Source of the DNA: Polyporus tsugae
Lineage: Eukaryota > Basidiomycota > Agaricomycetes > Polyporales > Polyporaceae
Reading direction: 5' to 3'
NCBI GenBank assembly: GCA_024305745.1
Contig: JAHRBS010000014.1
Span: forward strand, 999,501-1,063,500
DNA: 64,000 bases
Part shown: in pieces, positions 35,978 through 46,415 of the stretch
Layout of the letters: each line of letters opens with the position of its first letter
How positions within the stretch are numbered: the first letter of the stretch is position 1
The notes under the pieces: generated by a model
Databases searched by the model: none
What the model was told of the DNA's origin: nothing
The model's input: the letters and a program-made list of their open reading frames with translations, nothing else
Translations under genes and position numbers: made by a program

Positions 35978-36446
35978 ATGATGCATAAGCTCCCCTTCGT
36001 CGTCCTCGCCGCCGCCCTCGCCAGTTACGGTGTGTACCCACATCCGCTCGAGCTCATAGTCCCCAACGCTCACCTCGTGCAACTTCGCAGCCGCTGCTAG
36101 TCCGCTGCCGCCGCGCCAGGTCCCCAGTGGGGGCGTAACGACGGTCACGGCCACCTTGACCCTCACCCTCAACCCCGGTGGGCCGAGCACCCTCCCCAGC
36201 AGCGTCCCCTCTGACACCGGCACCGGGACGCTGTCCGGCACCGACACTGGCTCGCCGTCTGCGACCGGCAGTGGATCGTCACGGTCCTCTGCGACCGATA
36301 CTGGGGTGTCCTCCGGCACTGACATTGGAGTGCCCTCTGCCTCCGCCATAGACACCGAGAGCGTCCAGCCCTCCGGCACAGCGATCTCGTCGACTGGCGG
36401 CGGTGCCAGCGCGAGCGTGACTCCCGTCGGGCTCTCGACGATGTGA
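35978..36446 (+). CDS. Small secreted Ser/Thr/Gly-rich protein
   Basis: Exons 35978–36029 and 36091–36446 join in phase 1 to give 135 residues. The N-terminus MMHKLPFVVLAAALASYAAA is a clear signal peptide with a likely cleavage after the Ala run. The mature part begins SPLPPRQVPSGGVTTVTATL and is dominated by Ser, Thr and Gly in imperfect repeats such as SGTDTGSPSATGSG. It has no cysteines and no catalytic motif. This composition suggests heavy O-mannosylation and a cell-wall or extracellular role, which is inference. No clear GPI-attachment tail is seen: the C-terminus (VTPVGLSTM) is only mildly hydrophobic. The second ATG at 35981 is an equally good start. No family is recognised. Confidence 0.7.
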
Positions 36447-37043
36447 GGGCTGATGCACACGTGAAGAGGCGGCATCGTCTCTCTGAAAAACGGCGGTGAG
36501 TTCGTGCTTTCCAGAAACTGCGATAGAATGTCCCTCAATATTGTTGCGACAATCTAGATCCCCGACTCGGAGCCCAAGAATCGGAAGTTGGCTCGTGTAC
36601 CACCGTTGCCGTCAGAAAAAAAAAGACAAGGCATTTGTGTGTTTAGAAGAAAAGTTCGTAGTAGAAATCGCTAGCTGTATGATATTCCCAGTGATTCCAT
36701 TCGTTAATCGTATCATAGATCCCTAAGAACCACATATATGTGTGGATGACTTTGATCGTTACAGGAGTAATACGCCGTCGTCAATGGCGCGAGACGCACC
36801 ATGTTATAAACGTATAGAATGCTATTCAGATACACTTGCAGTATATACATGCGTGTAACAACCATTGAACTGAGTGGAGGAGTGCCCGCACGCAAATAAT
36901 CCTACATCCGATCTCTACCCCGAACTACCAACTTGAACTTGTCCCAGATCCACGCCGTATTAGCAGATAGATGTGCCTGGAGGCTGAAAGCGAACGCAAC
37001 CGACTTCCATCCATCCCCCTCCTCCGCAATCCGCGCTTTCACC
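36447..37043. other. Convergent spacer, secreted-protein gene / LON
   Basis: Nearly 600 bp into which both flanking genes end. It includes an A-run at about 36,616–36,625 and AT-rich sequence at 36,650–36,870, fitting 3' UTR. No gene is supported. Confidence 0.5.
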
Positions 37044-40000
37044 CTAGAGCCTACTCTCCATCACGAGCACGTTCCGCCTCCAGTTGAGCACCCCCTTGCC
37101 AAACGCCGCCTCGAGCACCTCCTCCATCGTGCGCACGAACACGAACTGCATGTCCGCGCGCACCTCGAGCGGCACGTCGTGCTCGACGTCCTTGCGATTC
37201 GCCCACGGCAGGATCACCTTGGTAATCTGCGCGCGGTGCGCCCCAAGCACCTTCTCCTTGATACCGCCCACGGGGCCGACACGCCCGCGGAGCGTCACCT
37301 CGCCAGTCATTGCGATGTTCGTAGGCACGCACGCGCCGGTGAGCAAGGAGACGAAAGCGCAGGTCTGCATGATATCGCGAAGGTGAGTAAGGATAGGGAG
37401 GATAATTGCAGTCAAACACACCATGGCAATACCAGCCGAAGGCCCATCCTTCTTCACCGCCCCCGAGGGCAAGTGCAAGTGGATATCGACCGGGTCCGGG
37501 TGCTTCAGCGGATCCTGCGCGCGCAGCTTCGTGATGTACAAGTCGTATGCGTGGCTCTTGACCCAGCTCAGCGCGAGCTCCCCGCTCTCCTTGAGCACGT
37601 CGCCCAGGCTGCCCGTGAGCTTGAGCTGCCCGCCGCCGGGAACCACCGTCGTCTCGATCGGCAGCAGCCCGCCCTCGCCCATGCCCGTCACGACGAGCCC
37701 GTACACGAGCCCCCGCCGCTCCTCTCTGTGCAGCTCCTCCTCGTCCCATCGTGCGATGCCGAGGATCTTCTCGAGCTCGTGCTCCTCGACGACCTTCTTG
37801 TATGTCCGTCCCTTCGTCTTTGCCTTCTCAGCCTCGCTCAACTGGACTTCCATCGAGGGAAGTTGGGCGACGTCCTGGATGCCCGCGCTGTCCGCGTACT
37901 CGGCCCATTCGACCGCCTTGTACCGGACGACGGCGCCAATCGCGCGTTCGAGTGAGCGGACACCTGCTTCGCGCGTGTAATGCGTCGCGATATGCAGAAG
38001 GGCAGGTTGGGGGAGCGTCACGTGCTCGGGGGTGAGGCCGTTCGCTTTGAGCTGCTTGGAAAGGAGGAACTTGCGAGCGATATGCATCTTCTCGTCATAT
38101 GTGTAGCCTGTGGGGCAATTGGGTTTCGTTCAGGAACAAAACGCGACGCGCGTGCGTACCTGATAGCTGAACAATCTCGCAACGGTCGAGGAGCGGTGCG
38201 GAAATCGTCTCAAGCGAATTGGACGTGCAGATGAAGAGCACTTGGCTGAGATCGATGGGGACATTGAGGTAATGGTCCTGCGCAAGGATCAGCAGAAGGC
38301 CCTATCGCTAGGTGCATGCGAACTCACATTGAACGAGTGATTCTGCTCCGGGTCGAGCACCTCGAGCAGCGCTGCCCCCGGATCGCCATGGTAGTTGTTC
38401 TGGCCAATCTTATCCACCTCGTCCCTTCACTGCCGTTAGCACCTTATCTCTTGCCAAGACCCGCAAAGTCAACCAACTTACAGCAGGATGACAGGGTCTG
38501 GCCGCCCAGCCTTCCTCAGCGCCTGGACGATAGACCCAGGGCCGCTGGCGACGTACGTACGCCGGTGACCCCGGATCTCTGCCTCGTCCCGCACGCCACC
38601 CAGTGAGATGCGCTGGAATGGCCGGTCGAGCGCGCGCGCGATCGACTGCCCGAGAGACGTCTTCCCCGTGCCTGGTGGGCCGACGAACCTATCAGAGACC
38701 GCTCAGCTCAGCATGAACCACCATTAAGGTTGTTCTGCTTACAGAAGGATGGGTCCTTTGACGGCCTTAGAACCAGCACCTCGCTGCGCCTTACCCGAGC
38801 CCGAACGCTGGGGCACCGGGATAGGCTGGGAAGGACGGGAAAGGACAGGGACATCGGGCTTCGGCTTTGGCTCTGCAGAGTGGCCAAATTTCAGCGCCTT
38901 GGATATCAGCGCCATTGCGCGCGCGGTCGCGTCACCTTCTGAGCATTGGGCAGCAGAAGCTGCTGAATCCACAGTGCCTCCTTCGCAGTTCGCGTTGGGG
39001 AGAGCCGCTGGAATTAGGGCTGGGAGGTCTGAGTCGTTGAGGTGTTCGGCCTGGAGCTGCTTGAGGCGCACGACGGCGAGGTACTCGATGAGGCGCTTCT
39101 TGATCTTCTCGAGCCCATAGTGATCCTCGTCAAGCTGCTTGCGGGCGTCGGTGAGGAACCCGCGGTCCCTGATCTTGTCAGATGATGTTGCATTGGCGTA
39201 GGCAGCGGACGACGGCCAAGGGATTGAGGTGACCCATTCGAGCTTCGGAAAGGTTTCAACGAGTCAGTTACCACCTAGAGAAAGGGAAACTGAACGCTCA
39301 CGTAGCTCCGGATGACACCATGCTCGACGCTGCCGGAAGGTATGCGTTGAAGCCTCTTCCATTCCCTTACGGCCATCTTGCGCTCTTCGCTATCCTTGGT
39401 CATGGCCTCGATCTTGCTCCGGATTTCGGCCAAGTCATCCACCTCCGACTGCTCGTTGTCGTCCAACTCCGATACGGGCTTTGGAAAACCATTCGGTACC
39501 TCGGGACCAGACCCACCAGACGGAGCGCGGTTGAGGTTGCTGAGCTCGCGCTGGATGGCTGCGAGCTGCTGGCGGAGGAAGAACTCTTTCTGCTGCTTCG
39601 ACAGAGACTCATCGATAGACTGCGCTATCTTCTTCGTGACCTCTGAAATGGAAGCCTGCTTGACGAAGAGATCGGTCGCCCGTCGGAGGCGATCGTCTGA
39701 GCCGGTGTCCGACAAGAAATCTGATATGCATGAATGTGTTTGTCAGCACATGATGCCATGCAGCGGGCAAGTGACTCCGAAAGGAAGAGGGCTCTGTTAG
39801 TACCATGCGCCCCGTAGTCTGCAAATTCGAAGGAGCCATATCCCACAGACAGCGGCTACTAGCAGTTCCGAATTCCGGTCACAACCCCTTGGGGGTGATT
39901 GGAACAGCTTGGTTTACTGTGCATGCGTCGGTACTCGAGCCCAAAGTCAATCAACCCATACTCATAATGAAGCCTGGCGAGTCGAGACGGTGACCTCCCG

Positions 40001-40917
40001 CCCTCTGGAGTCGAGAACTGGCCCTCGCAGCCGTTACGATGACTGTGCAATGTCAAGGAGCTCGAAAGAAGCGCAGCCTTCCATGGAACATATGCCGTTG
40101 CGTACGGCATGACAGGTGCTCTCGTGACCCCGGCCAGACAGTACGTCCGCAGTTACCAGCACTACGGAACAAATATCAGCAGTCCCGCGCGATCCGTCCC
40201 CTGGATAGAAGCGCAAAGAAAACAGGCGGGGCACGGAGTGGTGCTCCGGGACTTCGGTGAGCTTCGGCCACTCAAATGTCGCATAGTCGAAGGGGAAGCA
40301 TGGGGCATGCTCGGACGAGTAACGGAAAAGGTTGAATGCTCACCGAGCTTGTCGTCGTACTCGACCTTGTTGATCCCCGCGACGATGACGTCCGCCATCC
40401 AGGGAGTCCGGTCATCCGAGACTTCCTCCATCATCTGCGCGATCTTGACGTAAACTTCTTTCCGGGACTGCTGGGTCGCGTCTTGAGCAAGGCTCTCGAG
40501 GAGCTTGGATGCGGCAGCCCGGAAGGAGGCAACGACCTCTTGCGTAGGCTGGGCATCTGTCTTGGGGTACTCCGCCTTAAGGTCAATGAGGTCACTGGGG
40601 TTGAACGGCGCCTGAGACTTGGTGTCGGGGAAGTATATTCGCGACAGCCCGTGGAGGGTGACATGGTAGAGCCGCTGGGGAGACTTGGAGATGGGCCGGA
40701 CGATGCGCACGACGCGGGCGGCGGTGCCCCATGGGTGGACAGTCGAGGAGGAAGTGCAAGGGACAGTGCCGATAACGAGCTGGACCTCTGAGCGCTGGAC
40801 CAATTCAATCAGTCTCGTGCCCGTGGCGTCATCAAGTGGGAGCTGGATGCGGGCGGTGGGGAGGAGGACGAGGGGGTGAGGGAGGGTGAGGACGGGGAGA
40901 AGGGCAGCGTTGGGCAT
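37044..40917 (-). CDS. LONP2: Peroxisomal-type Lon protease (LONP2-like)
   Basis: An ATP-dependent protease with three parts. The Lon N-domain begins directly at [20 protein letters not shown], with no mitochondrial presequence. The AAA+ module has Walker [21 protein letters not shown], the [20 protein letters not shown] segment and Walker B ILLDEVDKIG. The proteolytic domain has the Ser of [11 protein letters not shown] and the Lys of [13 protein letters not shown]. The last residues are SRL, a peroxisomal PTS1 variant, so a matrix location like LONP2/Pln is likely. The linker between the coiled-coil [14 protein letters not shown] and the AAA+ module carries an extra low-complexity insert before Walker A (about 38,760–38,990). 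Intron 1 (39721–40343) is 623 nt; the intron at 37365–37421 is 57 nt and frame-preserving. Head to head with DML1. Confidence 0.93.
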
Positions 40918-41110
40918 GGTTGTGGAGGTGAGAGGGAGAATGGGGAATGGTGACTCGGTTCTGGGAGGGGGACAAGGTGCTTTAGAGCAGGAAGAGTGGG
41001 CGGGCGGCGCGGGATGTGGGGTCGGCGCCTACCAACAATCACACGCCCGCGTCTGAGATCTGAGCGCTGAGCACCCACACGCCGCAAGCGATAAGCCAGG
41101 GTCATCATCC
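40918..41110. promoter_or_regulatory. Bidirectional promoter, LON / DML1
   Basis: A 193-bp interval between two diverging start codons. It is purine-rich on the plus strand on the LON side and becomes GC-rich toward the middle. No specific factor site is claimed. Confidence 0.6.
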
Positions 41111-43269
41111 ATGAAGGAGATCCTCTACGTCCAGGCTGGTTCCTTCGCCAACTTTGTCGGCACCCACTTCTGGAACACTCAAGAAAGCTACTTCACGTAC
41201 GACGATGGCCAGGATCCCCCCGTGTTCCACGACAGGTCATTCAGAGAAGGATTGAACGGCAAGGTGAAAAGTCCTTCGTTTACGTCGTCCCGAGACCGAA
41301 CTTTGTCTCATTGGATGGGCATCGCTCAAGGGAGAACCGACATACTGTCCAAGATTACTGCTGTTTGACAGAACGTGTACGTCCATCTCCGTGCACATTC
41401 CGGCCAACAGCTCATCCCGAAAAATAGCGCACTTCGGAGCCCTCTCTGACGAACTCTACCGCGATAACGATGGCCCCGCTGCGGGTCAATGGTGCGTCGT
41501 GCGGTGCTGATAACGTCCGTAGGTCATCGGACGACCATCATTTTGCAATTATCAGGGATGGCGGAGTCGTAGAATATCGCCAAGACCCAATCCCCAAGAG
41601 CGAGTATCAGGACCGCTTGGAAGCAGGTGAACTGCGAGATAACGCAGAAGACGAAGAGTTAGCATCGGCGACAGATTTACCGCGCGTTCGTTTCTGGTCC
41701 GACTACAGCCGCGTCTTTCTCCACCCGCGAACCCCGCAAAGGCTCCCTGATCTCGCTGATTGGGAAGCCGTCGATGGCGACTGGAATAAGAGCAGAGAAA
41801 CCTTCCGACAGCATGACTCCGTGCGTGCCAGAATTGACTTGGAACATTACAATATCCCAACGCAGGGCCTCACGACAGGATCATGACTTGATGGAGAACG
41901 AGATGCGCTCGTTTGTCGAGGAGTGTGACGGTCTTCAGGTTGGTAGAAACGACATTTCCATCGACCGTGTTCGAGCTTTACAATTTCTTCTCGCAGGGTC
42001 TACAACTCATGAGCGACTGTGTAACTTTCGGGGGTTTCACAGACGCTTTTCTCACAGCGTTCCGAGACGACTTTCCCAAACTCCCGTCGCTGGCGATCCC
42101 ATTCCTGTCCGAAGCATCGAATGCCCCAGTCACCGCCCAAGAGGTAAGGCCATCATTCGAACAAGCTCGTCAAACGCGTCGTGCTTGCGGTTTTTGACGA
42201 ACACTTGCTAACAGCTAGAAGCGGCGAAGGCGATCAACGATGCGCTTTGCCTACGCAGCCTCGAGAACCTGACCACGTTGAACGTTCCCATCCAACATCC
42301 AGCTACGTGGAGCCGGGCCAACTGGCTAGACGATCTGTCCTTGGACGTATGTCCCGTCGACTCGTATTCAACGACGATTCAATCACTGACTTCATATGCA
42401 GCTCCGGAGTCCATACCACACCTCAGCCCTTGTCTCCACCCACATCGAGAGCGCTACCCTGCCGCTCAGGTAGGTTTCGCGATTGTCCCTCCGGAAGCAA
42501 CTTATCTCAACCGTCGTGGTGTTATAGGCTGAAGGCTTCCGACCACGACCTCGCTTCCTTGGGCACACTGCTGAACATGTCTGGCACGACGCGAACCGCG
42601 CACTTGGCCGGCATATACCCGCTATCTGCGTCGGCATCTCCATCCGATATACCGATGAAGTTGTACGACCTCTCCGCGGTGACCGAGTCCCGCGGCAGAA
42701 CTGCTCCGGTAAAGTCCTCCCGCAGCCTTGGTCGCCGTGCAATTCAAGCTCATGAGGTTTGACAGACGTCCGTGAGCGAGTACGGACACTTGCAAGTCAT
42801 CCGCGGAAACTTCTCGTCCGCCCAGTGGACGAAGCTGGATGAGGTCTCCCCCCTTCGTATCCCGACATCCATCAGGTCCGTCCGCCATGCACCGTCTTGA
42901 CTTCTCGATCTGAGTAAGCACTGACGCAAATCGCACAGCGTCCACGGCCCGGCGTACCCCACCCCAACGTCTTTCCCGCGCATCGTCAACTCCGCGTTGC
43001 CACTTGGCGGGGCGGACGTCCGACACAACGTTTATTCGGCGCTCACGACGTCGAGCGCCCCGTCGCGGCTCTTCGCGACGTACGCGCGGCTCGCGCAGGA
43101 GTGTGTGGACAGACGGGCGGAGGTCATCGCGCGAATGGAGCTCGAGTTCGACGAGGTGCGCGACCTCAAGGACGAGCTGTGGGCGCTTTCCGACCGGTAT
43201 GCCGCGTCAGACGAGGGAGGGGGAGGGAGGGAGGATGACGGCGTGGAGATGGGTGAAGATGAGGAGTGA
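41111..43269 (+). CDS. DML1: DML1/Misato tubulin-like protein
   Basis: Misato/Dml1 proteins have a tubulin-like GTPase fold and act in mitochondrial inheritance and morphology. The start MKEILYVQAGSFANFVGTHF, then WNTQESYFTYDD and the spliced GEPTYCPRLLLFD, is the family signature. Subsequent exons give FGALSDELYRDN, VEYRQDPIPKSEYQ, VFLHPRTPQRLPDLADWEAV, a tubulin-like SDCVTFGGFTDAFL and LENLTTLNVPIQ. The tail is acidic (EDDGVEMGEDEE). An intron of only 31 nt (41492–41522) is needed to keep the frame; it has a donor GTGCGT and a CTGAT branch-site match. The gene shares a 193-bp promoter with LON and ends 152 bp from the convergent ARMT1 gene. The yeast homologue is essential; the family match is strong. 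Confidence 0.9.
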
Positions 43270-43421
43270 ACGTGAAACCGGGAACGTTATGTCACGGGCA
43301 CGCAATACGGGTCTCGTGGAGGGTGCTGAACCACACGATTTTGAATGCAGTCCACTTGTGCGGTTCGAAAGTATACAGATAGCAATATCCCCTCTTCTTC
43401 GCATCGTCCACTCCTAGGTAT

Positions 43422-45896
43422 CTAGTCCGCACGGGGCTGGAACAGCACCAGCGCATATCTAGATGGCATTCAGCACACGACCATTTAAATGGATGGGACG
43501 ATGGAGGGTGAAGATGCACGTACTTCCCATTGTACCGCCAATTCTCGCCGCTCTTGTCCAGCTTCTCCGCTAACTCCTTGTCGACGGCGACGATGACGTC
43601 TGCCTTGTTCGTCCGCAGGCTTAGGATGGGGAACGACCCGGAGAGTGGTCCTATCGGGGCCCCGGTGTGAGATGCGGAGGTAAGTGAGGCACCAGCGGAA
43701 AACGATACCAATTGCTGTCTCGAATGGTGTCGAAGGAGGCCATTGCACGTCGCCAGTCAACCTGCTCCGGTGTCAAAACTGCGAAAACGGGCCATTTGTA
43801 GCAAGACGCTTACTTGCGGAAGCTGTGAAGCCCATCCAATATTTAGTCAGCCAGATGAAAAAAGATAACGGTTAAAAACGTACTTCAAGTCGCCCTACAC
43901 CGTCCGGGATGCGTCAGCGAAGGATACATGGCCGGATGTATTGAGCCTTACCTTGAAAATGACAAGGCTGCTATCACGCAGGTCGGCGTGAAGCTCAGGG
44001 GCGAGCTCTTTCATGTTCCAGTACGGGAATGGCGAAGTCCAGAAGTTCGCCTGGTGTTTCACGACACGTCAGGTACTTGACGTCGACAACAAGGTACGAA
44101 ACGAGGCGTACCTTGGCATCCGAGGCACCCAACGGATAGTCCCTCGGCACTGACAACGAAAACACGCCAGACTCGATGTATGACTCCCATCGCTTCACCA
44201 TAGTGTAGAGATGCCCTCGCGATTCCTGTGACAAAGAGTTCGCTGGAGCACCTTCTGGGGTAGCGTCCTCCGGGAAGAATGTCGGCGATAGGAGGGACGC
44301 AGTGGTCGACTTGAAATCCGGAGGCGTTACATCCGAAACGAACCATGGAATCAGCTTGGGGCTGGGGGATCGATGGTCAAGTCAGGGACCATAGACAAAG
44401 TCATTGTGTCGCATCGACGTACTGGAACACCACCTTGGAGACGTAGGGCGTGTAAGTGACCAGGAAGTCCGCGAATACGAAATCTGTGAAGAGCTGCCGC
44501 CGTGTGCTTTAGCCCCCTCGCACACGTCTCGAATGATCGCCCTACCTCGAAACCGCCTGAGAGCGCTAAATTAACAATTGTGCGATAGGATACTCGTCTG
44601 AAAGCCACTGGCCGTTGTCCAACACGAAGTCTGTGCGTGAATCTGCTTTCCCAGAAAGACTAGTCAGATGTTGCCAGACCTTCTCCTGGTCATCGTGTAG
44701 AATGTATTCCGCACGCGCAGCTTGAGCGTCACGTCCGACTGATTGCAGGTGCTGAATATCGTCATGAGACAGGTGGGTGAGCATGGACAAGTCCTGCACG
44801 AGGCGTTAACGAGGAATCCCGCGGAATTCAGAGTCGAAAAAGACGGACCGTTGCATTGCCCCTGCATCATGAATGGCACAGGTCACCTTCATGATGCCAG
44901 AAGATCAAGGTACTGCGCACCACAAGCACATCTGGATCATCTCCTTGAAAATGACCTTCAGGTTGTCAGGGTCCGAAGCAAGGTTCGCCTTGTCTCGCTC
45001 CAGCTCGTGCATCGTCGTTGCGAGGGCTGACCCATTGGGGAACGTCAACCGGCGGTGCGATTTATCTTCTCCCACTTGACGTACCATAGATTGCTCTAGA
45101 GCTCTTCTGGAACGTCGCTTCCTTCTGCTGTAGGAATGGGTCGTAGTCCTTCCAGTGCTTCGTTTGTACGAAGAACGAGCGAATCAAACGATAACTGGAT
45201 CGAGCTTCGGAGTGAGTTAAAGTCGGAAACCAGACGCGAAACGTTAACAGACAGGTAGCATCTGGACAAGTTGTTAGTCGATATCACAAGGGGAAGACAA
45301 TATCGTACTCAGAGTAGAGCCAGGGCACCGTAAGCCAGGTACCCTTATCCTTTTCAATAAGCTTGTCCAATTCGGCGTTGTAGACGTCTGAGAGTGGCTC
45401 TCCATCGTCCGGGACCCGTCTGATTATTTTGTATGGGTAAGTCCACGACTATCCGAGGGGTGCCGTGAACGAAATACCGTACGGGAGAGGACGGTCGCGC
45501 GCCATGTCGTACTTTATTTCGCCGATTTGACCGATGATTTTCTTGCCCTCTGATATCTGTTCCTCTATGGCAACTGCCGCCTCTGCAGTCTTGTTGTCCA
45601 ACGAGACGCCAAGATCATGGTTGCGGCAGTAGATGTTGTCGATGATGCCGGTGAGGATGACTGGCCACCGCTTGAGGACTGTTTCGAAGCTATGGTGTCC
45701 GCACCCGGGTGGTTAATCGAGACGGACGGGTTAGAACCAAATGAGGCTATCGCTTCGGCTCGATCGAACACGTACGCAAAGCTAGATCGACCGAGATCCA
45801 AGTCAGTACGCGACAGTGCAGGTCTAAGGATTCCTTTAGGCTTTCGCACCTGTTCCTGTTGGTAAAGTCCCAAGGAGGTACTGGTGCCTCAAACAT
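43422..45896 (-). CDS. ARMT1: ARMT1/DUF89 metal-dependent damage-control phosphatase
   Basis: DUF89 subfamily III proteins (human ARMT1, yeast YMR027W) are metal-dependent phosphatases proposed to clear damaged sugar phosphates; a protein-carboxyl methyltransferase role has also been claimed. Exon 1 gives MFEAPVPPWDFTNRN; it splices to FETVLKRWPVILTGIIDN. Then IGEIKYDMARDRPLP, VPDDGEPLSDVYNAELDKLI, GTWLTVPWLYSECYLYRLIR, LTHLSHDDIQHLQSVGRDA, and DFVLDN (metal-binding Asp/Asn) followed by GGFE. Further exons give TGDVQWPPSTPFETAIG, SFPILSLRTNKADVIVAVDK and the C-terminus YALVLFQPRAD. The join after DFVLDN needs a GC–AG intron (44557–44612). The whole domain is present at expected length. It lies tandem with the upstream VHS gene and convergent with DML1. 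Confidence 0.88.
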
Positions 45897-46415
45897 TTTC
45901 TAGAGTCTACTTGTGGGGATGAATGGATAGGCAGATGGTGAGGTCCCTCTGCAGAAGCTGGTGGGAGAGGACGCACGAGTGCCCTAACTTACACCGAGGC
46001 TGCAGCGCCTATGTCTCCTCTCCAACTGCGCCGGCGACCGGTCCGACGTCCCAACAACCCATCCCTCAGTCGCGACTCGCGAACGCGAACGTCCAAGTGC
46101 AATAAAATTACTGGTGCAGTGGTTGATCTTCTAAAGCTACCTCTGTCCGGACATGGATGATCTCAGTGTACGCTCATTACGCTCATCCTCGTCGCCGGCG
46201 TCGAGGAAACGCCGCTCCTCCCAACCATAATGCGTGCCGCAAAAGGCACAAGCAACGACACAGTACATAACCCCCTCCCGAACGGCATATAAGTACGGTA
46301 AGTATCTAACACAACATAACATCACGAAGACAAAGTAACCCCCCCCTAAAGCACAGTGAACTATAAACGTTTAGACACATAATAAGACGTCCTCGACGCA
46401 TCGTTACTGTCACTT
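45897..46415. other. Spacer between VHS gene and ARMT1
   Basis: About 520 bp holding the 3' UTR of the VHS gene and the promoter of ARMT1 (both minus). A short plus-strand frame at 45923–46105 has no support. Confidence 0.5.
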
